From contig CAIKWZ010000043.1 of NCBI GenBank assembly GCA_903831255.1, forward strand, positions 62,001-126,000: a stretch of 64,000 nt of DNA, given 5' to 3'. Below, in pieces: positions 8,168 through 15,941 of the stretch. Below the pieces are notes generated by a model. It had not been told where the DNA came from and did not search any database. It saw nothing but the letters and a program-made list of their open reading frames with translations. Each line of letters opens with the position of its first letter. The first letter of the stretch is position 1. This DNA comes from an uncultured Alphaproteobacteria bacterium. Its GTDB lineage: Bacteria > Pseudomonadota > Alphaproteobacteria > Caulobacterales > Hyphomonadaceae. The position numbers were made by a program, and so were the translations under genes.

Positions 8168-9130
8168 ATGCAGATGCGCCGGTTCAGGTTCGATATGCAG
8201 GACGGCCAGATGGCCGGCATCAGCTTCGGCGACGCCGCGCGTCAGGTCGAGGTTCTTTTCCTGCACGCCACGGGGTTCAACGCCATCACCTATCAGTCCC
8301 TGCTGCAGCCGCTGGGCTCTCTGGCGCATTGCGCGGCGCTCGATCTGCGAGGCCACGGTCGCTCGACGCTTTATGCCAAGCCGGCTCTGATGAAGTCCTG
8401 GAACCGGTTTCGGGACGATGTGATCCAGTTCCTGGAAAAGGAGGCGCCCCGCGGCGCCGTTCTTGGCGGACACTCCATGGGAGCGACCGTTGCGCTGCTG
8501 GTGGCGGGGCGTCGGCCGGATCTGGTGAAGGGGCTGGTTCTGACGGACCCGGTGCTTCTGAAGCCGGAGTTCTATCGCTGGTTCAATCTGCCGCTTCTGG
8601 GGGACCTGACCCCGAAAACACCCCTTGCCCGACAGGCGATACGCCGTCGTCGCGATTTTGAGTCTCCCGGCGAGGCTGCAGAGTTTCTGCGCGGTCGGGG
8701 CGCGTTCAAGACATGGCGAAATCCGTTTCTCGACGATTACGTGATCGACGGCGTTCTGCGGCAGGATAATGGGGCGTTCGCCCTGGCCTGCACGCCGGAA
8801 TGGGAGGCGGCGGTCTTCACCGCCCATCGCTATCTGCCGTGGTCGGCCCTTGCAAAGCTGCGCCGTCGCCGCATGCCGATCGTGGTGCTGCAGGCGGAAA
8901 AAGGCTCGACATCGCGTCCCGACACCGATGCGCGGTTTCATGCGGTGCGCCCGGACTCGGCCGTGACGCATGTTCCCGGAACCACCCACTTCATCCCGAT
9001 GGAGCGCCCTTATGTGGTGCGCGACGCCTTGCGCCTCCTCTATGAGGCGACGATCGATGGGGCCGAAAGCCTTGATTATGTCGGCGCGGTCCGGCGCACG
9101 ATCAACGACTCGATCGGGGTGATGGACTGA
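8168..9130 (+). CDS. Alpha/beta hydrolase
   Basis: This 320-residue alpha/beta-fold hydrolase has the oxyanion-hole segment FLHATGFNA, the nucleophile elbow GHSMGA and a catalytic His in TTHFIPMERP. Such enzymes cleave esters, lactones or related bonds; the substrate is unknown. The frame is open upstream to 7856, but the extra 104 codons show no domain. AGAGGAGG at 8148-8155, 12 bases before the ATG at 8168, supports the shorter start. The C-terminus carries a hydrophilic extension after the catalytic His. The gene converges with the thioesterase with only 12 bases between stops. Confidence 0.85.
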   Translation: MQMRRFRFDMQDGQMAGISFGDAARQVEVLFLHATGFNAITYQSLLQPLGSLAHCAALDLRGHGRSTLYAKPALMKSWNRFRDDVIQFLEKEAPRGAVLGGHSMGATVALLVAGRRPDLVKGLVLTDPVLLKPEFYRWFNLPLLGDLTPKTPLARQAIRRRRDFESPGEAAEFLRGRGAFKTWRNPFLDDYVIDGVLRQDNGAFALACTPEWEAAVFTAHRYLPWSALAKLRRRRMPIVVLQAEKGSTSRPDTDARFHAVRPDSAVTHVPGTTHFIPMERPYVVRDALRLLYEATIDGAESLDYVGAVRRTINDSIGVMD

Positions 9131-9142
9131 TCGCGTGAGGCG

Positions 9143-10078
9143 TCAGACCGTCAGTCCCTGAGGAGCCAGGCGTTTGAGATGTTCTGCGTGCCCTGGGGGG
9201 GCCGGGATGATCTTTCGCGTGTCAAGGTTGAGCGTAATCGCCACAACTTCGCACGTGCACCACGCCTGACCGGTCTCAGGGTCAAGAACCCAGTGAATGA
9301 GGGAGTGAAACTTCTCCCTCACCTCGCCGAGAGCCGAGCGTATCACCAGCCGGTCTCCCGTCCGCGGCCAGCGTCTGTAGACAATCCGGTACTCGAGCAC
9401 CGCGCCCCCTGTCCGTGGTGGCGGTTCATCTGTCTCGAGGGCTGCCTCGGCGATCCTGTCCCGCCAGGGAGCGAGGAGGTTGCCGACACTGTCGGAAATG
9501 CGTCCGATGAAAAGTTCTGGAATCATAAAGCCCAGCGCATCGCAGTGCTGGGCCTGAACGACAGCCCGGCCGATCACCGGCGATCCGACAGCGTCCGCGT
9601 GGGCGACCAGAGCCTCCGGTCTTGGCGTCCGCGACACATCGATTGAACGCGGACCGATTGCGGCGTCCGCCTCGCACCTCAGCTGTTCCAGAGCCGAGCG
9701 AACGGGCGAAGGCCATGGGAAGGGCTCGCCTGTCGTCGCATCTACATGGTCCACCCATGTCTGGAAAGTCGCGCACGGATTGCCGCCGCTGTGGTCGAGG
9801 CGCTGATAGATGAGGGCTGAGCTCTCCCTGATCTCGAGAACCCCGGCTGTCATTGAAAGAGGACGCCCCGCATAAGCCTCCCGCAGGAAGCGGATGTGCT
9901 GATCCCGTGGTCTCAAGGTTGCGTCCGCTCCGGGCCGGAACGCGTGGGGAAGGCCGATCACATGAGCGAGTTCAGCGAGGCCCTCCATCATCCGCGAGAT
10001 GTAGAAGCGCACATTCATGTGCCCCATCTCGTCGGTTTCCCAGGTGTTCGAAGAGCCTCGGTAAACTTCAATCATCAT
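9143..10078 (-). CDS. Acyl-CoA thioesterase with two hotdog domains
   Basis: This 311-residue protein consists of two tandem hotdog domains, about residues 1-140 and 160-300. The first carries TWETDEMGHMNVRFY, the 4-hydroxybenzoyl-CoA-thioesterase-type motif whose Asp or His region contacts the thioester. The second has QHCDALGFMIPELFIGRISD, a related motif. It probably hydrolyses an acyl-CoA. The frame extends 16 codons further upstream into zur, but GGGGAGA five bases before 10078 marks the likely start and leaves a 29-base gap after zur. The two genes may share a transcript. Confidence 0.82.
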   Translation of the reverse strand: MMIEVYRGSSNTWETDEMGHMNVRFYISRMMEGLAELAHVIGLPHAFRPGADATLRPRDQHIRFLREAYAGRPLSMTAGVLEIRESSALIYQRLDHSGGNPCATFQTWVDHVDATTGEPFPWPSPVRSALEQLRCEADAAIGPRSIDVSRTPRPEALVAHADAVGSPVIGRAVVQAQHCDALGFMIPELFIGRISDSVGNLLAPWRDRIAEAALETDEPPPRTGGAVLEYRIVYRRWPRTGDRLVIRSALGEVREKFHSLIHWVLDPETGQAWCTCEVVAITLNLDTRKIIPAPPGHAEHLKRLAPQGLTV

Positions 10079-10107
10079 GTCCGTCTCCCCGGGGGCCTCC
10101 CGGGCCT

Positions 10108-10566
10108 TTAGGCGCAGGATGCGCAAACGCCCCGGACCTCTATCACGGCGCTGCGCATGCGAAAGCGGACTTCCTCGATCTCTGCGGCGAGCCGGCGCAC
10201 GCTCTCGCCGGCATGGAGCTCGCCGACATTTCCGCAGCTGTCGCAGATGAGGAACGCGGCGGCATGGCCATGTCCCCAGTGGCCGCAGGCGACAAAGGCG
10301 TTGAGGCTCTCGATCCGATGAGCCAGTCCCATCTCGAGCAGAAAGTCGAGACAGCGATAGACGGACGGCGGCTTGGCGGCTGCCTCCTGCCCCATCAGAT
10401 TGAGAAGATCGTACGCTTTGGCGGGGGCCTGGGCCTCAAGCAGCAGAGTGAGGACCTTGCGCCGGAGGGGCGTCAGGCGCCCGCCACGCATCTCGCACAG
10501 CTCCTCCGCCTGCCGCAGCGAGTCAGCGAGGGCGGTGTGTGAACAGGACAGATGGGCGGCGCTCAT
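10108..10566 (-). CDS. zur: Zinc uptake regulator Zur (Fur family)
   Basis: This 152-residue Fur-family repressor has an N-terminal winged helix (residues about 10-85), with LTPLRRKVLTLLLEA and PPSVYRCLDFLLEMGLAHRIES. The C-terminal dimerisation domain has a His-rich HWGHGH regulatory zinc site. It also carries CDSCG and a final CASC pair that form the structural zinc site. The HGHAAAFLICDSCG block is typical of Zur rather than Fur or PerR. Zinc-loaded Zur represses zinc uptake genes. The frame could begin at a TTG 12 codons earlier; the ATG at 10566 fits homologues better. No zinc transporter gene is in this window. Confidence 0.88.
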   Translation of the reverse strand: MSAAHLSCSHTALADSLRQAEELCEMRGGRLTPLRRKVLTLLLEAQAPAKAYDLLNLMGQEAAAKPPSVYRCLDFLLEMGLAHRIESLNAFVACGHWGHGHAAAFLICDSCGNVGELHAGESVRRLAAEIEEVRFRMRSAVIEVRGVCASCA

Positions 10567-10675
10567 GAGTCCCACTGTCGGGCGCCCGATGTCCCCGCAC
10601 AAGAGGACCGACAGGCGGATCGCGCCGCTTCAGGACGAAAACCCCCACCGAGTTCAAAAAATTCTCTGACCCATA

Positions 10676-10703
10676 TTGCATGAGAACAAAAAGTGAATAT
10701 ACG
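10676..10703 (+). promoter_or_regulatory. Candidate sigma-70-type promoter
   Basis: TTGCAT at 10676-10681 and TATACG at 10698-10703 are separated by 16 bases, in an AT-rich stretch 24 bases before the ATG of the following gene. The spacing is acceptable and both boxes are partial matches. I could not see a Zur-box palindrome here. Confidence 0.35.
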
Positions 10704-10726
10704 GAAAAAGAGAACGGAGAGTGAAC

Positions 10727-11065
10727 ATGATCGAGACAGCGAATTTCTGCGGCGTGAGCGGGGACTCCTATCGTTTCGAACGGATGGGTCTCGAAAAGGA
10801 TTGGGCGAAGGTCGCCGGCGTGGTGGTGTTCGCAGCCCCGGACGGTCGCGGCTGGCGCGTCATTCGCGTGGTCGAGCAGGGCGGCGTTGAGGGCGATGTC
10901 AGCGTCTTCTGGAGATGGAGAGACGCTCGCCGTTACGGCGCTACCGCAGTGTTTGTCCGTCGGGACATCGACATCCTTCGTCGACGGCGCGAAGCGGCGG
11001 ATCTGACCCTTGGGCTCGATCCTGTCTGTGCGCCTGATAGCGAAAGCGTTCGTATCGCCGCCTGA
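10727..11065 (+). CDS. Hypothetical protein divergent from zur
   Basis: This is a 112-residue protein without a recognised family. It has an N-terminal part with alternating strands (VAGVVVFAAPDGRGWRVIRV) and a basic, Arg-rich C-terminal part (DIDILRRRREAADL). There is no signal peptide or membrane segment. A GGAG about seven bases before the ATG at 10727 supports this start; a GTG two codons earlier is also in frame but overlaps the ribosome site. Its position next to zur is suggestive of zinc control but there is no operator evidence. Confidence 0.55.
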   Translation: MIETANFCGVSGDSYRFERMGLEKDWAKVAGVVVFAAPDGRGWRVIRVVEQGGVEGDVSVFWRWRDARRYGATAVFVRRDIDILRRRREAADLTLGLDPVCAPDSESVRIAA

Positions 11066-11141
11066 GGGCGGATCAGGGACCTCGTCAGAGAGGGGGCGGG
11101 CGGTCGTGGGCCATTCGGCCGCGTGCGCCTCCGACGGGAAG

Positions 11142-11171
11142 CGGGCCCGCAGTCGTCTGACTGCGGGCCCG
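11142..11171. terminator. Hairpin between convergent genes
   Basis: A perfect 13-bp inverted repeat (arms 11142-11154 and 11159-11171) with a 4-base loop lies between the stops of the zur-divergent gene and the VWA gene. It has no long T-run on either side, so it is probably a bidirectional terminator or transcript-end stabiliser. Confidence 0.62.
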
Positions 11172-11222
11172 AATCTGTTGGATGTTCGCCAGCGAGGCCG
11201 CCGGTTGACCGACCCCGGCTCT

Positions 11223-12914
11223 TCAGCGCTCGGGTACGCCAGCGGGGGGCGAGGGCGCCGTTTGCGAGGCGGCGATCCGGGCGAGGCGGGCGAGCTGCAC
11301 AAACTCCGCCCGATAGCCGAATGCATCTTCACCTTTCGCTCCCGAAGCGATCGCGACGACATCTTCCCAGTCAAAAGACGGATCGATGTAAGGATCCCCC
11401 TTCAGCAGGCCGCCATAGCCCGCCACGGCGACGGCGAAGCGGGTGGATTCCGAGGCTCGAGCCAGATCAGGGACAGCGTCAGAGAGAGTGACCGGCCGTT
11501 CGATCAGTTGCGAGGTATCCGATCCCGGCGGTTTGTAGCGGAGTTTGATGTAGGCCACTTCGGAGGCGCGCGGACCGGTCGGTTTTGGTGGGGAAGCATA
11601 GCGGGAAGGATCAATCAGTCGCGCTTTGGACCCTGTCGGCGTCATTTCATAGATCGCGGTGACGGAATGTCCCGCTCCGATATCTCCGGCGTCGACACGA
11701 TCATTGTTGAAATCCTCGCGGTTGAGAATGCGGGTTTCATAACCGATCAGCCGGTACTCCGAGACGGCTGCGGGATTGAAGTCGACCTGGATCTTGAGGT
11801 CCTCGGCGATCGGAAACATCGATCCCGAGAGATCGTCGCTGAACACCTTCCGCGCCTCGTTCAGCGTGTCGATATAGGCCGCAACGCCGTTGCCGGACTG
11901 GGCGAGGGTCTGCATCAGCGCGTCATTGTAGTTGCCCTCGCCGAAGCCGATGACGGAGAGATAGACGCCGCTCTCGCGCTCCCGCGAGACAAAATCCTCA
12001 AGGCGCTCCGGATTGCTCAGGCCGACGTTGAAGTCGCCGTCGGTCATCAGCATGACCCGGTTCACCCCGTCCTTACGGAAGGACTGACGGGCCAGAGAGT
12101 AGGCGAGGCGCAGACCTTCCCCGCCGGCGGTGGATCCGCCCGCGCGCAGCGACTCCAGGGCCGCCAGTATCCGCCCCTTCTCCGCTCCGCTTGTGGGTTC
12201 AAGGACGGCGCCCGCCGCCCCCGCATAGACCACGATGGCGATGCGGTCGGTCTCGTTCATCTCCTCGACGAGCAGTCTGAGCGCCTTCACGGCCAGCGGC
12301 AGCTTGTTGGCGTCGTTCATCGATCCTGAGACGTCGACCAGCAGCGTGAGGTTGAGCGGCGGTCTTTCCGTTTTGGGTATGTCGTATCCCTGAATGCCGA
12401 TGCGCAGGAGTTCCCGTCCGGCGCCCCATGGAGAGGGAACGATCTCCGCTGAAGCAGTGAACGGCGTCTCGCGGCTTTTCGGGAGGGCGTAATCATAGTC
12501 GAAATAGTTGACGAGCTCTTCGATGCGCACCGCATCTTTCGGCGGGGCGGAGCCGCCCAGCAGGAAGCGCCGGACGTTGGCGTAGGCGGCGGTGTCCACG
12601 TCCGACGAGAAGGTCGAGATCGGCTCTTCCGCCGTAACGTGGACGGGATTTGGGACGGTGTCGCTGTAGACGTCCCGATCAGGATCAGTGGGGATGACCA
12701 GTCCGGGCGGCGGCGCCGGCGGCATCATCACGGGCGCCATCTGCGGAGCCGGAGCGCCGACGCGTGATCCCTTGACTGTCACAGGCGCGGACATCGGCGG
12801 CGGAGGCGGCGCCGGAGGAGGAGGGGACGGTGGAGCCGGCGTTGAAGTCGCAGCGCATGCGCTTAAGGCGAGGACGGCTCCTGCTCCCAGCAGGCGCCTG
12901 GTGTTCGGTGTCAT
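11223..12914 (-). CDS. VWA-domain lipoprotein (YfbK family)
   Basis: This is a 563-residue lipoprotein. Lipobox LSAC places the modified Cys at residue 20, followed by a Pro-rich linker to about residue 75. A vWF-N-type domain covers about residues 80-185. The von Willebrand A domain (about 188-365) has an intact MIDAS DVSGSMN at 194-200, a downstream TDGDFN and an IVVYAG strand. A DUF3520-type domain follows to about 555. This domain order is that of the E. coli YfbK family, proteins of unknown function exposed in the periplasm. Metal-dependent protein binding is likely; the partner is unknown. Confidence 0.88.
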   Translation of the reverse strand: MTPNTRRLLGAGAVLALSACAATSTPAPPSPPPPAPPPPPMSAPVTVKGSRVGAPAPQMAPVMMPPAPPPGLVIPTDPDRDVYSDTVPNPVHVTAEEPISTFSSDVDTAAYANVRRFLLGGSAPPKDAVRIEELVNYFDYDYALPKSRETPFTASAEIVPSPWGAGRELLRIGIQGYDIPKTERPPLNLTLLVDVSGSMNDANKLPLAVKALRLLVEEMNETDRIAIVVYAGAAGAVLEPTSGAEKGRILAALESLRAGGSTAGGEGLRLAYSLARQSFRKDGVNRVMLMTDGDFNVGLSNPERLEDFVSRERESGVYLSVIGFGEGNYNDALMQTLAQSGNGVAAYIDTLNEARKVFSDDLSGSMFPIAEDLKIQVDFNPAAVSEYRLIGYETRILNREDFNNDRVDAGDIGAGHSVTAIYEMTPTGSKARLIDPSRYASPPKPTGPRASEVAYIKLRYKPPGSDTSQLIERPVTLSDAVPDLARASESTRFAVAVAGYGGLLKGDPYIDPSFDWEDVVAIASGAKGEDAFGYRAEFVQLARLARIAASQTAPSPPAGVPER

Positions 12915-12991
12915 GATTGTCTCCCTCTCTCAGGCCTCTATCGGGCCGTTCGAATGAGGCCGCAATGAGGCTCTCGGAGGGTTTTACAAGG

Positions 12992-14848
12992 TTATTGTCC
13001 GGGCGCGTTCCGACGTTTAGCCCGTTCGGATGTCCAGGCCTGAACGCGTCGCTCAAGCTGAATAAGCGGCCCGCCCGAGGAGGACAGGACAACCTCATGA
13101 AACGCTCTGAGATCGAATGACTTGCCCAGCTCGGTCTCGGCGTCGGCGCGGAGATTGCGGATCTTTTCCCGTGCGATCATCGCTGTGCAGGCGCGCCCCG
13201 GCCAGACCGTCATGCGATCGACCTCGATCTCCATGCGCGAGCGGTCCAGCCCTGTGGTGTCGGTGAGAAAGACGATCGCCTGTTCGCGCGTCCAGCGCTT
13301 CGCATGAAGGCCGGTGTCGGCTGTCATGCGCGCCGCTTCGAGGAGCAGGGACTGAAGATAGCCCACCCGGCCGACAGGATCATTGTCGTAGGCGCCGCTT
13401 TCGGCTGCAAGGTCTCCGGCATAGATCGCCCAACCGAGAGAGGTCGGTCCCTCCGGCGTCAGCGCGTCGATCCCGGTTGGGCCGCTTTGTCTGCGGATCC
13501 AGGACGAGGCGAGATGCCGACCGGGCAGGGTTTCCCTGTAGGCGGTAGCCGGCAGGCTCCAGAGCGGCCAGTCTCCAGGAGAGGCAATGTTGATGTCGAG
13601 ACGCGCCGGCCCGCCGCCGTCCAGAGGCGCCGGGTGGTGCAGGATCCATGAGCCAGGTCGTCCGGCGACATTTTCTCCCGCCAGGCGAAGCTCCGGCTCA
13701 GGCAGGTCCTGAGCAGGGGTCAGGCTCAGGCTCCGCGAGCGTCCCCAGCTCATTCGGTCTCTGATCCCGGCCAGGATCCGCTCACGCCCCTCGAGCGTGT
13801 CTGGGGTCAGATAGGCCGGCTCGAGCGCCAGCGCTCTCAGGCGGGCCCCGACCGGTCCGGCCGGGCGCCCGAGACGGATAAGGGCCCGATCGAGCTCAGA
13901 AGAGATCTGCCGAACAAGCGCGAGGCCGACATCGTGAACCTGCTGAGGGCTCAGATCGCCGCCCGTCTGGTAGGCGAGGACATCGGCGTAGTAAGCCTCG
14001 CCCTTGGGAAGACGCCACACCCCGGCCTCCTCGGGGGCGCGTGGCAGCTCCGCTTCGAGACGGTCGATCAGGGCGTCGTATGCGTCCCTGATGTCGCCCG
14101 AGAGCAGGTCTGTGACCCGACGAATGCGGGCGGCGATCTCAGCCTCCGGCAGATCCGGGATCTGCGACAGCGCCTCGGACAGATGGAGCGTCAGGGGATG
14201 GGAGGAGGGGTCGGTCGGTCTGAAGGCCCGCGCCTGCCCAAGCGTGAGTTCGAGGATCTGTCGGGGCGGAGACGCCCCCTGGTCGATATCCAGCTCCGCC
14301 CGGCGGCGTTCATCGGTCATCGCCTCGGCCAGTCCCTCCAGTCGGATCAGCCAGGCGTCAGCCTCGCGAGCCGACGCGATGGGAGGTCCGGAGGTCATAA
14401 GCTCCATCAGCCGAACATGCGCGCCGTCCGCCGGATCGACGACGTAGGGGCCTGCTTCTCCGGGACGGACATAGCCGTAGGGATAACGCTCCAGACGGGT
14501 GGCGGCCTCGAGCGTGGTTAACGCTCCGAGGCGTTCGATCCGCGCGGCAGGAGACAGCTGATCGGGATCGAGGCTTTCCAGGGCTTTCAGAAACTCGAGA
14601 TAAGCGAGGCTCCGGCGCTCAGCCGCCGCCATCGAACGATCTCCCATGGGGGTCGACGGGAAGGGGCCGAAGCGTTCCGGGGAAGGTCGAAGACGCTGGG
14701 TCAGGTCAGGCGATGCGATGAACTCACGACGGCTGATCTCGACCAGGACATCCTGGAGCCGGGCGTCATTGACCTCCCCGTTTCGGGAACACGCCCCAGA
14801 GGCGAGCAGGACAAGGCTGGCGGCGGCCGCACGTGAGCGGAAGGCCAT
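12992..14848 (-). CDS. DUF885-family lipoprotein, putative metallopeptidase
   Basis: This is a 618-residue secreted lipoprotein. The signal peptide ends in LLASGAC with the lipidated Cys at residue 20. The rest matches DUF885: a long, mostly helical protein with GWAIYAGDLAAESG near the middle of the C-terminal half and a conserved LQSLLLEAARM helix after it. The classic HExxH zinc motif of related peptidases is not evident, so activity is uncertain. The frame is open a further 88 codons upstream, but the signal peptide and a GGGGAA before the ATG at 14848 fix the start. It is divergent from the SapC gene. Confidence 0.83.
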   Translation of the reverse strand: MAFRSRAAAASLVLLASGACSRNGEVNDARLQDVLVEISRREFIASPDLTQRLRPSPERFGPFPSTPMGDRSMAAAERRSLAYLEFLKALESLDPDQLSPAARIERLGALTTLEAATRLERYPYGYVRPGEAGPYVVDPADGAHVRLMELMTSGPPIASAREADAWLIRLEGLAEAMTDERRRAELDIDQGASPPRQILELTLGQARAFRPTDPSSHPLTLHLSEALSQIPDLPEAEIAARIRRVTDLLSGDIRDAYDALIDRLEAELPRAPEEAGVWRLPKGEAYYADVLAYQTGGDLSPQQVHDVGLALVRQISSELDRALIRLGRPAGPVGARLRALALEPAYLTPDTLEGRERILAGIRDRMSWGRSRSLSLTPAQDLPEPELRLAGENVAGRPGSWILHHPAPLDGGGPARLDINIASPGDWPLWSLPATAYRETLPGRHLASSWIRRQSGPTGIDALTPEGPTSLGWAIYAGDLAAESGAYDNDPVGRVGYLQSLLLEAARMTADTGLHAKRWTREQAIVFLTDTTGLDRSRMEIEVDRMTVWPGRACTAMIAREKIRNLRADAETELGKSFDLRAFHEVVLSSSGGPLIQLERRVQAWTSERAKRRNAPGQ

Positions 14849-14959
14849 GGCAAGAGTTCCCCACCAAAAGAAGTGCGAATCACATTGTTGAGACCGCCAA
14901 AGTTTTCCGATAAGCACGACGTCGCAACATGAAGGCAAATATTCAGCAGGAGTGAGTGA

Positions 14960-15748
14960 ATGGAAAACGGCGCACAAGGGGGGGCGAACGCACCTGAGCT
15001 CACCGGCCAGGTGCTTTTCTACAGGCGGCCTGAGCCGCTGTCGCTGGAAAAGCACAGAAATCTGGGGGTCAAGCAGATCCCTGCGCCATTCTCCTTTCTG
15101 AAGACGGCGCATGCGGTGCCGATCACCGTCAGCGAGTTCGGCGTGGTCGCCACCTGCTATCCGATCATTTTCGTCGGTCCCGAGAAGACCCCGGTGGCGG
15201 TCATGGGGATCCGGCAGAATGAGAACGAGTATGTCGATGCAGAGGGCCAGCCCGATCCCGACAGCTACATTCCCGCCTTCGTTCGACGTTATCCGTTTGT
15301 TTTTGCTGCGGATCCTCAGAGCGACCGGCTTTTGCTCTGCGTGGATGTCGAAGGCGCGATGGTCTCTGATCAGCCGGATGTGCGTCTGTTTGACGGCGAT
15401 CAGCCGTCACAGTTCACGCAGGATGCGATCGAGTTCTGCAAGGAGTTTGAACGTCAGCGCCGCGCCACGGTCGAGTTCATCGAGATGATCGACAAGGCCG
15501 GACTGTTCGAACAGAAGACCGTGTCCTTCACGCCCCGCGACGCCAACGGCGCAGCGGGCCCGGCGCAGAAAATCGCCGATTATTTCGCGATCTCCGAAGA
15601 CAAGCTCAACGCCCTGAGCGATGCGGCTTTCCAGGACATTCGCAATACCGGAGCACTGGCGGCGGTTTACGCTCACATGGTCTCCCTCCTCAACTGGCAG
15701 CGCGTCATTCAGCGCACCATGCGTCGTCTGGCCGTCGAGGCCGGCTGA
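14960..15748 (+). CDS. SapC-family protein
   Basis: This is a 262-residue protein of the SapC family, named after an S-layer gene cluster protein of Campylobacter. Diagnostic stretches are LSLEKHRNLG, HAVPITVSEF, YIPAFVRRYPFVFA and the C-terminal MVSLLNWQRVIQR. No signal peptide is present. Many alphaproteobacteria carry SapC beside TonB receptor or tryptophan halogenase genes, but here it stands alone. Its function is not established. AGGAG about 10 bases before the ATG supports the start. A strong terminator follows. Confidence 0.88.
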   Translation: MENGAQGGANAPELTGQVLFYRRPEPLSLEKHRNLGVKQIPAPFSFLKTAHAVPITVSEFGVVATCYPIIFVGPEKTPVAVMGIRQNENEYVDAEGQPDPDSYIPAFVRRYPFVFAADPQSDRLLLCVDVEGAMVSDQPDVRLFDGDQPSQFTQDAIEFCKEFERQRRATVEFIEMIDKAGLFEQKTVSFTPRDANGAAGPAQKIADYFAISEDKLNALSDAAFQDIRNTGALAAVYAHMVSLLNWQRVIQRTMRRLAVEAG

Positions 15749-15772
15749 ACCCGAACAGGTTCGAACAGGATA

Positions 15773-15807
15773 AGCCCGGCCCGGATGCATCCGGGCCGGG
15801 CTTTTTT
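15773..15807 (+). terminator. Strong Rho-independent terminator of the SapC gene
   Basis: A 30-base perfect palindrome (arms 15773-15787 and 15788-15802, centred on ATGCAT) runs directly into six T residues at 15802-15807. It starts 25 bases after the SapC stop codon. Confidence 0.92.
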
Positions 15808-15941
15808 GCGTAAACGCAATGTCGTGAAGACCTGCCTAGCGCCGCTGTCTGCTCTCGCCTCCCGACCTTTGGTTCGGTAAGATGGGGCACGCGGTCGAGC
15901 GTCGTCCGTCTGGACGGGACATCGCATCAGGAGCTGCTTGC

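Noticed and set aside
10567-10726. Possible Zur operator between zur and the divergent gene
   Set aside because: No palindrome close to the TGTTATA-type Zur box was found; only AT-rich sequence and promoter-like boxes.
11010-12329. A 439-codon frame antisense to the VWA lipoprotein
   Set aside because: The VWA protein has a signal peptide, MIDAS motif and domain order; the antisense frame has none and crosses a strong hairpin.
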